Assembly (NCBI GenBank): GCA_949841465.1
Contig: CATKZW010000008.1
Span: 1 to 64,000 of the forward strand
From: an uncultured Oscillospiraceae bacterium
GTDB lineage: Bacteria; Bacillota; Clostridia; Oscillospirales; Oscillospiraceae
DNA: 64,000 nt
Direction of reading: 5' to 3'
The translations under genes were made by a program, and so were the position numbers. Positions 9,822 to 18,294 of the stretch are shown here, piece after piece (position 1 is the stretch's first letter; each line of letters starts with the position of its first letter). The notes below the pieces were generated by a model that had not been told where the DNA came from, did not search any database, and saw only the letters and a list, made by a program, of their open reading frames with translations.

Positions 9822-10138
9822 GTATGAGATAACCACAATAGGGCCTTTTTGCTGTCGGACGAATTGCCTGATTTGGAAATGCCTGTGTGATGATTTATTC
9901 GACCATTTTCCTGAAATAAAGGCGAATCAAGATATTTTTGCATTGAAAAAGTGATGGGCTTGCACTGTGAGCCATATAGTTGACAGTAAAGAGGGGATAC
10001 ATCAGATTTGCCGCTTACCGTTGGGCGCTGCCTCCGTTGTCCGGGGGCAGGGCTTTGGCAGCAGCCCTATTGGGTTATGTTTGATCTTGCGTTATTTCTT
10101 TGTAAATAGCGAAAGCACCTTGAAAGGAGGTGATAACC

Positions 10139-10219
10139 ATGGGCGAGAAGCGGGGATTCCTCAATCGCGCGAGGCTTCAGCGCTGCTTTGTGGTGCGGGG
10201 CCCTCCGATGGGGGAGTAG
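10139..10219 (+). CDS. Candidate 26-aa leader/small ORF
   Basis: ATG preceded by strong SD aaaggaggtgataacc; MGEKRGFLNRARLQRCFVVRGPPMGE*. Confidence 0.35.
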   Translation: MGEKRGFLNRARLQRCFVVRGPPMGE

Positions 10220-10306
10220 GGTGCGCTGAATCCATAAAACAGCGATCGCACATGAAAACAACCAGATGAACCAGAATACAACAAATCAGATAGGAGTTAT
10301 GCAATC

Positions 10307-10843
10307 ATGAAAAAGCAATTTCTCGCCAAGCTGCTGGTGCTGGCCATGGTTCTGACCATGGTGCCCGTCACCATCTTGGCTGCCAGCGCTGCTACCAGCA
10401 CCGCTGACAATAACGACTACAGCTACAGCGTCGCCGCCGACACCATTCCCGAGGAGCTGCCTGAGAGCGGCGTGATCGAGGCTCTGCCCCAGGGCGGCGT
10501 CTCCAACGCCGTGATTAGCGCCACCATCGTGGAGGCTCTGCCCATCGACGACGACGGCAACATCGTCCTGAAGCTCGTCACCACCGACGCCAAGAAGGTC
10601 TCCGTGTCCCTGCCCATCTCCGCGCTGACGGAGAAGAGCGACGTTGAGAACGGCCTGTCCTTCGAGTGCTCCCAGGTCAAGATCACCATCCCCGGCTCCC
10701 AGCTGGCGAAGGCGATGAAGGACGGCAAGACCCTGTCTATCGTCGTTGAGACCTCCGCGAATGCGGATGAGCTGCCCACCGTCACCGTGTACGTTGACTG
10801 GAAGGTCGTTAACATCAAGGGTATCACCTTCGATAAGGTGTAA
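10307..10843 (+). CDS. Secreted protein of unknown function
   Basis: MKKQFLAKLLVLAMVLTMVPVTILAASAA signal peptide; good RBS (ataggag). Confidence 0.75.
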   Translation: MKKQFLAKLLVLAMVLTMVPVTILAASAATSTADNNDYSYSVAADTIPEELPESGVIEALPQGGVSNAVISATIVEALPIDDDGNIVLKLVTTDAKKVSVSLPISALTEKSDVENGLSFECSQVKITIPGSQLAKAMKDGKTLSIVVETSANADELPTVTVYVDWKVVNIKGITFDKV

Positions 10844-10950
10844 TCCAGTACTTTAACCCGGAGGAGGGGGCTTCGGCCCCCTCCTTCACCAAACTCCCCG
10901 GCAAAACGGCGGAGAGCTTGGTGAGGGAATCCAAAAAGGGGTGACGTGAA

Positions 10951-13302
10951 ATGGCCCGTAAAGGCAGCGGAATGGCCCATAAAGGTAATCTGCCCGCTTC
11001 GGTCCGGACGGCGTGGCGGTGGGGCGGCCTGGCGCTGGGCGCGGTGCTGTTCTTCCTGGCGCAGTGCCTGTGCGCGGCGTCCACATCAAGGGCGACGGCT
11101 GTCCTGCTGATCCTGCTGGCCCTGTCGGCGGCATTTTTGTTTTATGAACGCCTTCGGGACCGGCTCAAGCCGCCCATGCTGGCCCTGACGCTGGTGGTGG
11201 TGATGGACGGGCTGAGCACCGCCTACGCGGTGTCGGGAAAATTTGCGCTGAACGAGTTTTTGAAAGTGCTGTGCGCCTTCTGCCTGGCGCTGCTCCTGCT
11301 GGCGCTCACCGGCAGGGAGAAGCCGGAGCGGCGGGTGGCGGAGGTGCTGGCGGCCTGCTGTGCCATCGCGGGGCTGGTGAGCATCGACCTGCTGTCCACC
11401 CGATGGATCAGCACGCCGGTGCTGGCGCTTTTGGGGCAGTTCACCCCGGACTTCGGCAGCCTGAGCGTGGTGGAAGAGGGGGTGCGCATGACATCCCTGT
11501 TCATCAACCCCAACGTGTTCGCGGGGTGCATGGGCCTGGGCGTGCTGCTGAGCCTGGGGCTGGCCGCCACCGCGGAAAAGACGGAGGAGCGGGCGGTGTA
11601 TCTGGTCTGCCTGTCCGTCAACGCCCTGGCGTTTATTCTGGCCTTCAGCATGGGGGCGTGTGCGGCCATTGTGCCGGCGTTTCTGGTGTTCCTGGCCCTG
11701 ACCGGGAAGGAGGAGCGGGTCGGCCTGTTGATTCTGATGGTGGAGACGCTGGCCGTGACGGTGCTGGCCGCCTTCCCCATCTCCGTGACCTCCATGACCG
11801 CGTGGGACGGTGTGCGGCCCATCCCCCTGCTGTGTACGGTGGGCGGGGCGGCGGCGCTGTGCGCACTGGACCTGCTGGCGGGGCGGCGTCTGGCCGTCAA
11901 GCTGGCGGGGCACGGCAAGGGCGTGCTATGCCTTGCGGGTGGAATCCTGGCGGCACTGGTGATATTCGTGATTGCCGCGTGTAATCTGACCACCGGTGTG
12001 ACCCTCCAGGGGGGGGAGTCCCTGCGCCGCTCCGCCTATCCGGAGCCGGGGGCCTACACCCTGACGGCGGAGGGGAGCGGCGATCCCACCGTCATCATTG
12101 AGAGCCAGAACCGGGCGGACACCATGATGCACACCAGCTCGGAGCTGTACCGGGGCCCGCTGTCCCAGGCGGCGTTCACCGTGCCGGAGGACAGCATGGT
12201 GGTCTGGTTCAGCTTCCGGACACAGGAGGAAACCCGGCTGGACAGGGTGGAATTCACGGGGGAGAGCGGCTCCAGCGGGGTGCCGCTGGGCTACCGCCTG
12301 CTCCCCGGCTTTATCGCCAATCGCCTCCAGGGCCTGTGGGCCAACCAGAATGCCATCCAGCGGTTCGTGTTCTTTGAGGACGGGATAAAGCTGTTCCAGC
12401 GCAGCCCCATCATCGGCCTGGGGCTGGGCGCCTTTGAAAACGGCGTGCGGAGCGTGCAGACCTTCCGCTATAACACCAAATACGCCCACAACCACTATAT
12501 CCAGACCCTGGCGGAGACTGGGATCATCGGCCTGGTGCTGTTCCTGGGCCTGCTGGCGGTGTCGGCGGTGTCGGTGTGGCGGGCGCGGAAGAAACCCTTT
12601 GCCCCCGCCTTGGGCGCGGCGCTGGTGTTTATGGCGGCACATGGGGCGGTGGAACTGGTCTTTTCCGGGTTCGCCTACCTGCCCATTGCCTTTGGCGTGT
12701 TTGCCATCATCAACCTGTACTGCGGGGACGCGCTCCCCCTCCCCGCCCAGGCGAAGAAGCCCGCCGTCCGCAACGGCCTGGTGCTGGGGATTCTGGCGCT
12801 GGAGGCGGTGTTCGGCGTGCTGCTGGGCTGCAACATCTCAGCCCAGAACATTGCACGCAGAGCCACCACTCTGGGCGAGCTGGAGCAGGCGGCCAGGCTG
12901 GACCCCTTTGAGAAGGCGGACTATATGCTCTCCTACGTGGTCTCGGCCGCCCGGCCTGGGGTGAGCGAGCAGGAGCAGCAGAAGGCGGACGAGTACGCCC
13001 TCCTGCTGGGGAAGATCGACTCCAACACCATTCCCATCTATCTGGCGGAATACTACCTGAAAACGGACCGGGCGGAGGAAGCGCTGGTCCAGGCGGAGCG
13101 GTATGTGCGCTACGTCTCCGCGGACGGCGACGTCTGGCAGGACACCTTTGACCTGCTGGAGAAGTACGAGCAGGACACAGAGACCTACCGGGCGGGGGTG
13201 ACGCGCATCGCGGCGCTGATGGACGCCTGGAATGAGGAGAACATGGGTTATATCGGCGTGAGCGCCCAAACTAAGGCGTTCATAGAGCGGATGAGGACCT
13301 GA
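10951..13302 (+). CDS. O-antigen ligase/Wzy-type polysaccharide polymerase family membrane protein
   Basis: Polytopic membrane protein with Wzy_C-like signature YAHNHYIQTLAETGIIGLVLFLGLLA. Confidence 0.85.
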   Translation: MARKGSGMAHKGNLPASVRTAWRWGGLALGAVLFFLAQCLCAASTSRATAVLLILLALSAAFLFYERLRDRLKPPMLALTLVVVMDGLSTAYAVSGKFALNEFLKVLCAFCLALLLLALTGREKPERRVAEVLAACCAIAGLVSIDLLSTRWISTPVLALLGQFTPDFGSLSVVEEGVRMTSLFINPNVFAGCMGLGVLLSLGLAATAEKTEERAVYLVCLSVNALAFILAFSMGACAAIVPAFLVFLALTGKEERVGLLILMVETLAVTVLAAFPISVTSMTAWDGVRPIPLLCTVGGAAALCALDLLAGRRLAVKLAGHGKGVLCLAGGILAALVIFVIAACNLTTGVTLQGGESLRRSAYPEPGAYTLTAEGSGDPTVIIESQNRADTMMHTSSELYRGPLSQAAFTVPEDSMVVWFSFRTQEETRLDRVEFTGESGSSGVPLGYRLLPGFIANRLQGLWANQNAIQRFVFFEDGIKLFQRSPIIGLGLGAFENGVRSVQTFRYNTKYAHNHYIQTLAETGIIGLVLFLGLLAVSAVSVWRARKKPFAPALGAALVFMAAHGAVELVFSGFAYLPIAFGVFAIINLYCGDALPLPAQAKKPAVRNGLVLGILALEAVFGVLLGCNISAQNIARRATTLGELEQAARLDPFEKADYMLSYVVSAARPGVSEQEQQKADEYALLLGKIDSNTIPIYLAEYYLKTDRAEEALVQAERYVRYVSADGDVWQDTFDLLEKYEQDTETYRAGVTRIAALMDAWNEENMGYIGVSAQTKAFIERMRT

Positions 13303-13325
13303 AATAAACCACCAGAGAGAGATTT

Positions 13326-14717
13326 ATGATTAGAGAAAACCAACAGATGCTCAACCGGCTGCATGTGCTCAGCGACGGGGTTGTGCTGTATGTCTCGCTG
13401 CCCATCGCGTTTTGGATCCGTTTTTACCTGCTGTCCGGCGGCGTGGTCTCCGTGCCGCTGGCCGACTATCTGGCCCTGGGTGTGCTGCTTACCATCGCCC
13501 AATTGTTCACCTATGCCGCCTTTGGGCTGTACCAGTCCTTCCGAAAGGCCCGGCTGCGCCAGGAGCTGGAGCGGCTGTGGCTGGCCAGCGCACTGGTGAT
13601 GGCGGTGCTGCTCAGCTTCCTGTTTGTGCAGCACTACATCGACTTCTCCCGGCTGACCCTGGTCATCTGGTTCTTCCTGAGCACCGGCGTGCTGAGCTTC
13701 AAGCGGGTGGCACTCCGCCGCGTCCTGCGCCATTTCCGGCAGATGGGTTATAACCAGAAGCACGTGCTCATCATCGGCGGCGACGAGATGGCCCAGGCCT
13801 ATTGGGAAACGGTGCGGGCGGACCGTGAGTTGGGCTATGCGGCCATGGGCTACGTATCCGCATATCCGGAAAAGCGCATGGACGGGCTGAGGCGGCTGGG
13901 CGGCTATGAGCAGCTGGGGCGGATTTTGGACCAGCGGCGGCCGGACGAGGCGGTGTGCGCCATCGCCCCGGAGGACTACGGGCGGATGCCGGAGATCATC
14001 GCGGAGTGCGAGAAGTCGGGGACCAAGCTGTCCATCATCCCCTTCTACGCCAAATACATGTCATCCAACCCTCAGTTTGATGAGCTGGAGGGCATCCCGC
14101 TGCTGAATTTCCGGCGCATTCCCCTGGACAACTGGGCCAACGCCTTCTGCAAGCGGGCCATGGATATTGCCGGATCGCTGGCGCTCATTCTCCTGACCTC
14201 GCCGGTCATGCTGCTGTGCGCCGTTGGAGTGAAGCTGTCCTCGCCGGGGCCCGTCATTTTCAAGCAGGAGCGGGTGGGGCGGAACAAGAAGCGCTTTTAT
14301 ATGTACAAGTTCCGCTCCATGCGGGTGAACAGCGGAGAGAAGACGGGGTGGAGCAAGAACCACGACGACAGAAAAACCTGGTTCGGGGCGTTTCTGCGCA
14401 AGTGTTCGCTGGACGAGCTGCCCCAGTTTTTCAACGTGCTGAAGGGGGACATGAGCCTGGTGGGGCCCCGGCCGGAGATCCCCTACTACGTGGAGCAGTT
14501 CAAGGAGGATGTGCCGCTGTACATGGTGAAGCACCAGGTGCGCCCCGGCATCACGGGGTGGGCCCAGGTGAACGGGCTGCGGGGCGACACGTCCATCAAG
14601 GCCCGGGTGGAGCACGACGTGTACTACATCGAGCATTGGAGCCTGCTGTTCGACATCGAAATTCTGCTGACCACGGTGTTCCGGGGGAAGTTTGTCAACA
14701 GCGAGGCTCTGAACTGA
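13326..14717 (+). CDS. Undecaprenyl-phosphate sugar phosphotransferase (WcaJ/WbaP-like, bacterial sugar transferase)
   Basis: C-terminal MDIAGSLALILLTSPVMLLCAVGVKLSSPGPVIFKQERVGRNKKRFYMYKFRSM...SLDELPQFFNVLKGDMSLVGPRPE...RPGITGWAQVNG. Confidence 0.95.
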   Translation: MIRENQQMLNRLHVLSDGVVLYVSLPIAFWIRFYLLSGGVVSVPLADYLALGVLLTIAQLFTYAAFGLYQSFRKARLRQELERLWLASALVMAVLLSFLFVQHYIDFSRLTLVIWFFLSTGVLSFKRVALRRVLRHFRQMGYNQKHVLIIGGDEMAQAYWETVRADRELGYAAMGYVSAYPEKRMDGLRRLGGYEQLGRILDQRRPDEAVCAIAPEDYGRMPEIIAECEKSGTKLSIIPFYAKYMSSNPQFDELEGIPLLNFRRIPLDNWANAFCKRAMDIAGSLALILLTSPVMLLCAVGVKLSSPGPVIFKQERVGRNKKRFYMYKFRSMRVNSGEKTGWSKNHDDRKTWFGAFLRKCSLDELPQFFNVLKGDMSLVGPRPEIPYYVEQFKEDVPLYMVKHQVRPGITGWAQVNGLRGDTSIKARVEHDVYYIEHWSLLFDIEILLTTVFRGKFVNSEALN

Positions 14718-14732
14718 GGAGGGGAGACGCGC

Positions 14733-15863
14733 ATGGCTCGGAAGGTGCTGTTCACCGCCTCTACGTATTCCCACATTGTGAACTTCCATCTGCCCTACCT
14801 GCGCCGCTTCCGGGAGGAGGGGTGGACGGTCCACGCCGCCTGCGGGGGCAAGGCCATGCCCATCCCCTATGCGGACGAGGTGACGGATCTGCCCTTTGAA
14901 AAGTCCATGGGTTCGCCGAAGAACTTCCAGGCGGCGGCGGCCCTGCGGCAGAGGGTCCGGGCGGAGGGCTACGACCTCATCAGTACCCACACGTCGCTGG
15001 CGGCGTTCTTCACCCGGCTGGCGCTGCGGGGGCTGAACAAGCGCCCGGTGGTGACCAATATGGTCCACGGCTATCTCTTTGACGACGAGACGCCTTGGCT
15101 CAAGCGAAATTTACTGCTGACAGCGGAGCGGCTGGCGGCCCCGGTGACGGACCTGGTGCTGACCATGAACCGGTGGGACCATGAGGCGGCGGTCCGGTGC
15201 AGGCTGGGAAAAAAAGTGGTACATATTCCGGGGATTGGGGTGGATTTCTCCCGGTTCGACACGGTGGAGCCGGACGCGCGCCGCCGGCTCAGGCAGGAGC
15301 TGGGGATTGCGCAGGACGCCTTTGTGCTGATGTACGCGGCGGAGTTTTCCGCGAGGAAAAGCCAGGCCGTCCTGATCCGCGCCATGGAGCGGATGCCGGA
15401 GCATGTTGTGCTGGTGCTGGCGGGGGACGGCGTGCTGCGCCCGGAGTGTCAGGCGCTGGCCCGGCAGCTGGGGGTGGACCGGCGGGTGGTGTTTCCCGGC
15501 CATGTGAGTGATATGCCCGCCTGCTGCGCCATGGCGGACGCCGCCGTCTCGGCCAGCCGGATTGAGGGTCTGCCCTTCAACGTCATGGAGGCGATGTACG
15601 CCGGGCTGCCCGTGGTGGCCAGCGAAGTGAAAGGGCACAGCGATCTCATCAGAGAGGGCGAGACAGGGCTGCTGTACCCCTACGGCGACGCGGAGGCCTG
15701 CGCGGAACAGGTCCTGCGGCTGCTGAACTCGGAGAAGCTGCGGCAGACCCTGGCCGGACAGGCCAAGGAGAACGCGGCACAGTACGGCCTGGAGCGGGTC
15801 TTTCCCGTTGTCTGGCAGGAGTACGCCGGACTGTCGGCCGGGGAAGTCCTTGCGCAGCGATAG
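14733..15863 (+). CDS. GT4-type glycosyltransferase
   Basis: Glycosyltransferase group 1 pattern: LVLAGDGVLRPECQALARQLGVDRRVVFPGHV...SRIEGLPFNVMEAMYAGLPVVASEVKGHSDLI. Confidence 0.93.
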   Translation: MARKVLFTASTYSHIVNFHLPYLRRFREEGWTVHAACGGKAMPIPYADEVTDLPFEKSMGSPKNFQAAAALRQRVRAEGYDLISTHTSLAAFFTRLALRGLNKRPVVTNMVHGYLFDDETPWLKRNLLLTAERLAAPVTDLVLTMNRWDHEAAVRCRLGKKVVHIPGIGVDFSRFDTVEPDARRRLRQELGIAQDAFVLMYAAEFSARKSQAVLIRAMERMPEHVVLVLAGDGVLRPECQALARQLGVDRRVVFPGHVSDMPACCAMADAAVSASRIEGLPFNVMEAMYAGLPVVASEVKGHSDLIREGETGLLYPYGDAEACAEQVLRLLNSEKLRQTLAGQAKENAAQYGLERVFPVVWQEYAGLSAGEVLAQR

Positions 15864-15889
15864 TGTCCTTGAAACGGAATATCTTGATT

Positions 15890-15934
15890 GCCGCCCCGCA
15901 GATGGCTGACCACATCTGCGGGGCGGCTTTTTAT
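15890..15934 (+). terminator. Rho-independent terminator
   Basis: gccgccccgcagatggctgaccacatctgcggggcggctttttat. Confidence 0.75.
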
Positions 15935-16022
15935 GCGTCCGGCAAAGGGTCCACGGCTGCTTTGTGCATAATCGGGAGGACAAGCAAATAAAATGAAGTA
16001 TCAAATGGTAGGAGGCTTTGCC

Positions 16023-16286
16023 ATGCAGCATACCAAGCCGCGCCCTGCTGTCCAAGAGGCGTCTCAAGCGGCCACGGCCTACCGGGTGGTGCGCCGCTTC
16101 TGCGGGGAGCGCCGCCCCCGGGAGCTGGTCCGGGACCTGATGAGGGCGCACCCGCAAGAGCCGGGCGCCACGGAAAGGAGGGGCCGCGATGGCCCGGACG
16201 AAGCGAAACACAGCGCTCCCAGCCCCGACCCGGGCCGTCTGGCGGGCCGCGCTTTACACCCGCCTGTCCCGGGAGGACGGGGATAA
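16023..16286 (+). CDS. Small protein overlapping the recombinase start; possible recombinase accessory or directionality factor
   Basis: MQHTKPRPAVQEASQAATAYRVVRRFCGERRPRELVRDLMRAH; 98-nt overlap with 16189 ORF. Confidence 0.45.
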   Translation: MQHTKPRPAVQEASQAATAYRVVRRFCGERRPRELVRDLMRAHPQEPGATERRGRDGPDEAKHSAPSPDPGRLAGRALHPPVPGGRG

Positions 16287-17793
16287 ACCGGAGAGCGACA
16301 GCATTTCCAATCAGCGGGCCCTGCTGGAGGGCTTTGCCGCTCAGCAGCCGGACCTGCTGGTGGTGGGCCATTACAGCGACGACGGCTTTACCGGGACGAA
16401 TTTCCAGCGCCCGGACTATCAGCGGATGATGGCCGACATTGAAGCGGGAAAGATCAACTGTGTGATTGTGAAGGACCTCTCCCGGTTCGGGCGGGATTAC
16501 ATCAATTCGGGGCAGTATCTGGAGCGGTGGTTCCCGGAGCACGGAGTGCGCTTTTTGGCGGTCAATGACCACATCGACAGTGAAAAGGGCCCCTATGACA
16601 TGCTGCTGCCCTTTAAAAACGTATTTAATGAGCAGTATGCCCGCGACATCTCCCACAAGGTCAAAAGCGCCATGCAGGCCAAGCAGCGGCAGGGGCAGTT
16701 CATTGGAGCCTTTGCCTCCTACGGCTACCGGAAGGACCCGGAGGACCACAACAGGCTGCTGGTCGATCCCTGCGCCGCCGCCGTGGTCCAGCGGGTGTTT
16801 GACCTGTATGAGCAGGGGAACGGGAAAATCAGAATCGCCAAGCAGTTGAACGTGGAGGGGATCCCCTGCCCCAGCGAGTACAAAAAGCTGAACGGGGAGC
16901 GGTATCACAACGGCCGGCGGCTGGACAAAACCACCTATTGGACCTATGCCACCATCCACCGGATGCTGAAAAACCAGATGTACATCGGGAACATGGAGCA
17001 GGGCCGCGCCCCCCGGCAGACGATGCACGGCAGGGCGAAGCAGCTGGACCGCAGCCGGTGGACCGTGGTGGAGGGGACCCATGAGCCCATCATCTCCCGG
17101 CGGCAGTGGGACCGGGTGCAGGCGCTGCTGGCAAAGGACACCAGGGCCCCCGCTCTTGAGAAAACCGTCAGCCCGTTTGCGGGCTTCCTCCGCTGCGGCG
17201 ACTGCGGGCGGGCGATGAGCAAAACAAATCATCCGGGCGGCGACTGCTACTGCTGCGGGTCCTATAAGCGCTACGGCGCAGGGGCCTGCACCCGCCACGG
17301 AATCTCCCGGCGGGTGCTGGAACGCACCCTGCTGGACGACTTGAATCGGGTGATCGGGGCGGCAGGTGATTTGAAGACCCTGGCGGAGGAAGCGGCGCCC
17401 AGGCAAAGGCTCCGGAACCTGGAGCGGGAGCGGGACCGGATAAAGGGAAATCTGGAGCGGGTCTACCATCTGAAAAAGGGCGTTTATGAGGATTACCGCT
17501 CAGGTCTGCTGACTCAGGCGGACTATCTTCGCTATAAAGAGGATTACAGCCGTCAGGAGGACGCGCTGTCGCTCCAGCTGGCTCAGCTGGAGCGGGATCA
17601 GGAGGAGGGAGCCCCCGTGCCGCGCCCCTGGACCGCCGCTCTGCTGAAGCATGGGAAGCTCACTGAGCTGGACCGCACCACAATGGCGGAGGCCGTAAAG
17701 GAAATCCTGGTTTTTCAGGACGGCCATATTGAGATTACATACCTGTTTTCCGATGAGCTGGGCATTTTGAACCACCCGGATGAAGACCGCTGA
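16189..17793 (+). CDS. Large serine recombinase of element 1
   Basis: Resolvase domain ALYTRLSREDGDKPESDSISNQ...DDGFTGTNFQRPDYQRMM...DLSRFGRDY; recombinase and zinc-ribbon domains (FLRCGDCGRAM...CCGSYKRYGAGAC). Confidence 0.96.
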   Translation: MARTKRNTALPAPTRAVWRAALYTRLSREDGDKPESDSISNQRALLEGFAAQQPDLLVVGHYSDDGFTGTNFQRPDYQRMMADIEAGKINCVIVKDLSRFGRDYINSGQYLERWFPEHGVRFLAVNDHIDSEKGPYDMLLPFKNVFNEQYARDISHKVKSAMQAKQRQGQFIGAFASYGYRKDPEDHNRLLVDPCAAAVVQRVFDLYEQGNGKIRIAKQLNVEGIPCPSEYKKLNGERYHNGRRLDKTTYWTYATIHRMLKNQMYIGNMEQGRAPRQTMHGRAKQLDRSRWTVVEGTHEPIISRRQWDRVQALLAKDTRAPALEKTVSPFAGFLRCGDCGRAMSKTNHPGGDCYCCGSYKRYGAGACTRHGISRRVLERTLLDDLNRVIGAAGDLKTLAEEAAPRQRLRNLERERDRIKGNLERVYHLKKGVYEDYRSGLLTQADYLRYKEDYSRQEDALSLQLAQLERDQEEGAPVPRPWTAALLKHGKLTELDRTTMAEAVKEILVFQDGHIEITYLFSDELGILNHPDEDR

Positions 17794-17850
17794 GCCGCGG
17801 CTTCATCCGGGTTTTCTCGCCGTCCGGCGCAAAATAGCATTACCATGGGG

Positions 17851-18186
17851 CAACGAGGACACCCAGCAGCTCATTGATATCCTGGGCAAGTACAATATTA
17901 AGGCCACCTTTTTCGTGGTGGGGGAGTGGGTGGACAAATATCCGGAGTCGGTGAAGGCGCTGGCCGATGCCGGCCACGAGGTGATGAGCCACTCCAACAC
18001 CCACGCCCACTTCAACAGCCTCTCATCGGATGAGATCATCGCCGACCTGACCGCCTGCGGGGACAAAATCGAGGCGGTCACAGGGGTGAAACCCACCCTG
18101 TTCCGCTGTCCCTACGGCGAGTACGACGACCACGTCATCAACGCGGTGCGCTCTATGGGCATCGAGCCCATCCAGTGGGATGTAGA
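17851..18186 (+). pseudogene. pdaB: PdaB-type polysaccharide deacetylase, segment 2 of 3
   Basis: NEDTQQLIDILGKYNIKATFFVVGEWVDKYPESVKALADAGHEVMSHSNTH...RCPYGEYDDHVINAVRSMGIEPIQWDV; no stop or frameshift. Confidence 0.9.
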
Positions 18187-18249
18187 ACGTTCCGCAACAG
18201 CTTCAAGCCGTTGGGGCGCAAGGGGTCCGGTGGAGTATCACAGCGCAAA

Positions 18250-18290
18250 AAAGGACGGCTTCCAGCGTAGGAAGCCGTCTTTTTTGTTTG
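18250..18290 (+). terminator. Terminator-like hairpin at left end of element 2
   Basis: aaaggacggcttccagcgtaggaagccgtctttttt; near the end of the convergent ATPase gene. Confidence 0.6.
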
Positions 18291-18294
18291 ACCG

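Larger units (their letters stand above)
9601..17850 (+). mobile_element. Element 1: serine-recombinase element carrying an exopolysaccharide gene cassette, inserted in pdaB
   Basis: Ends at TGGGG repeats (9596-9600 and 17846-17850); perfect 13-bp inverted repeats atgctattttgcg (9603-9615) and cgcaaaatagcat (17828-17840); serine recombinase ends 57 bp from the right end; excision restores the pdaB frame. Confidence 0.88.

Noticed and set aside
15931-17469. 512-aa minus-strand ORF
   Set aside because: Antisense to the well-supported serine recombinase
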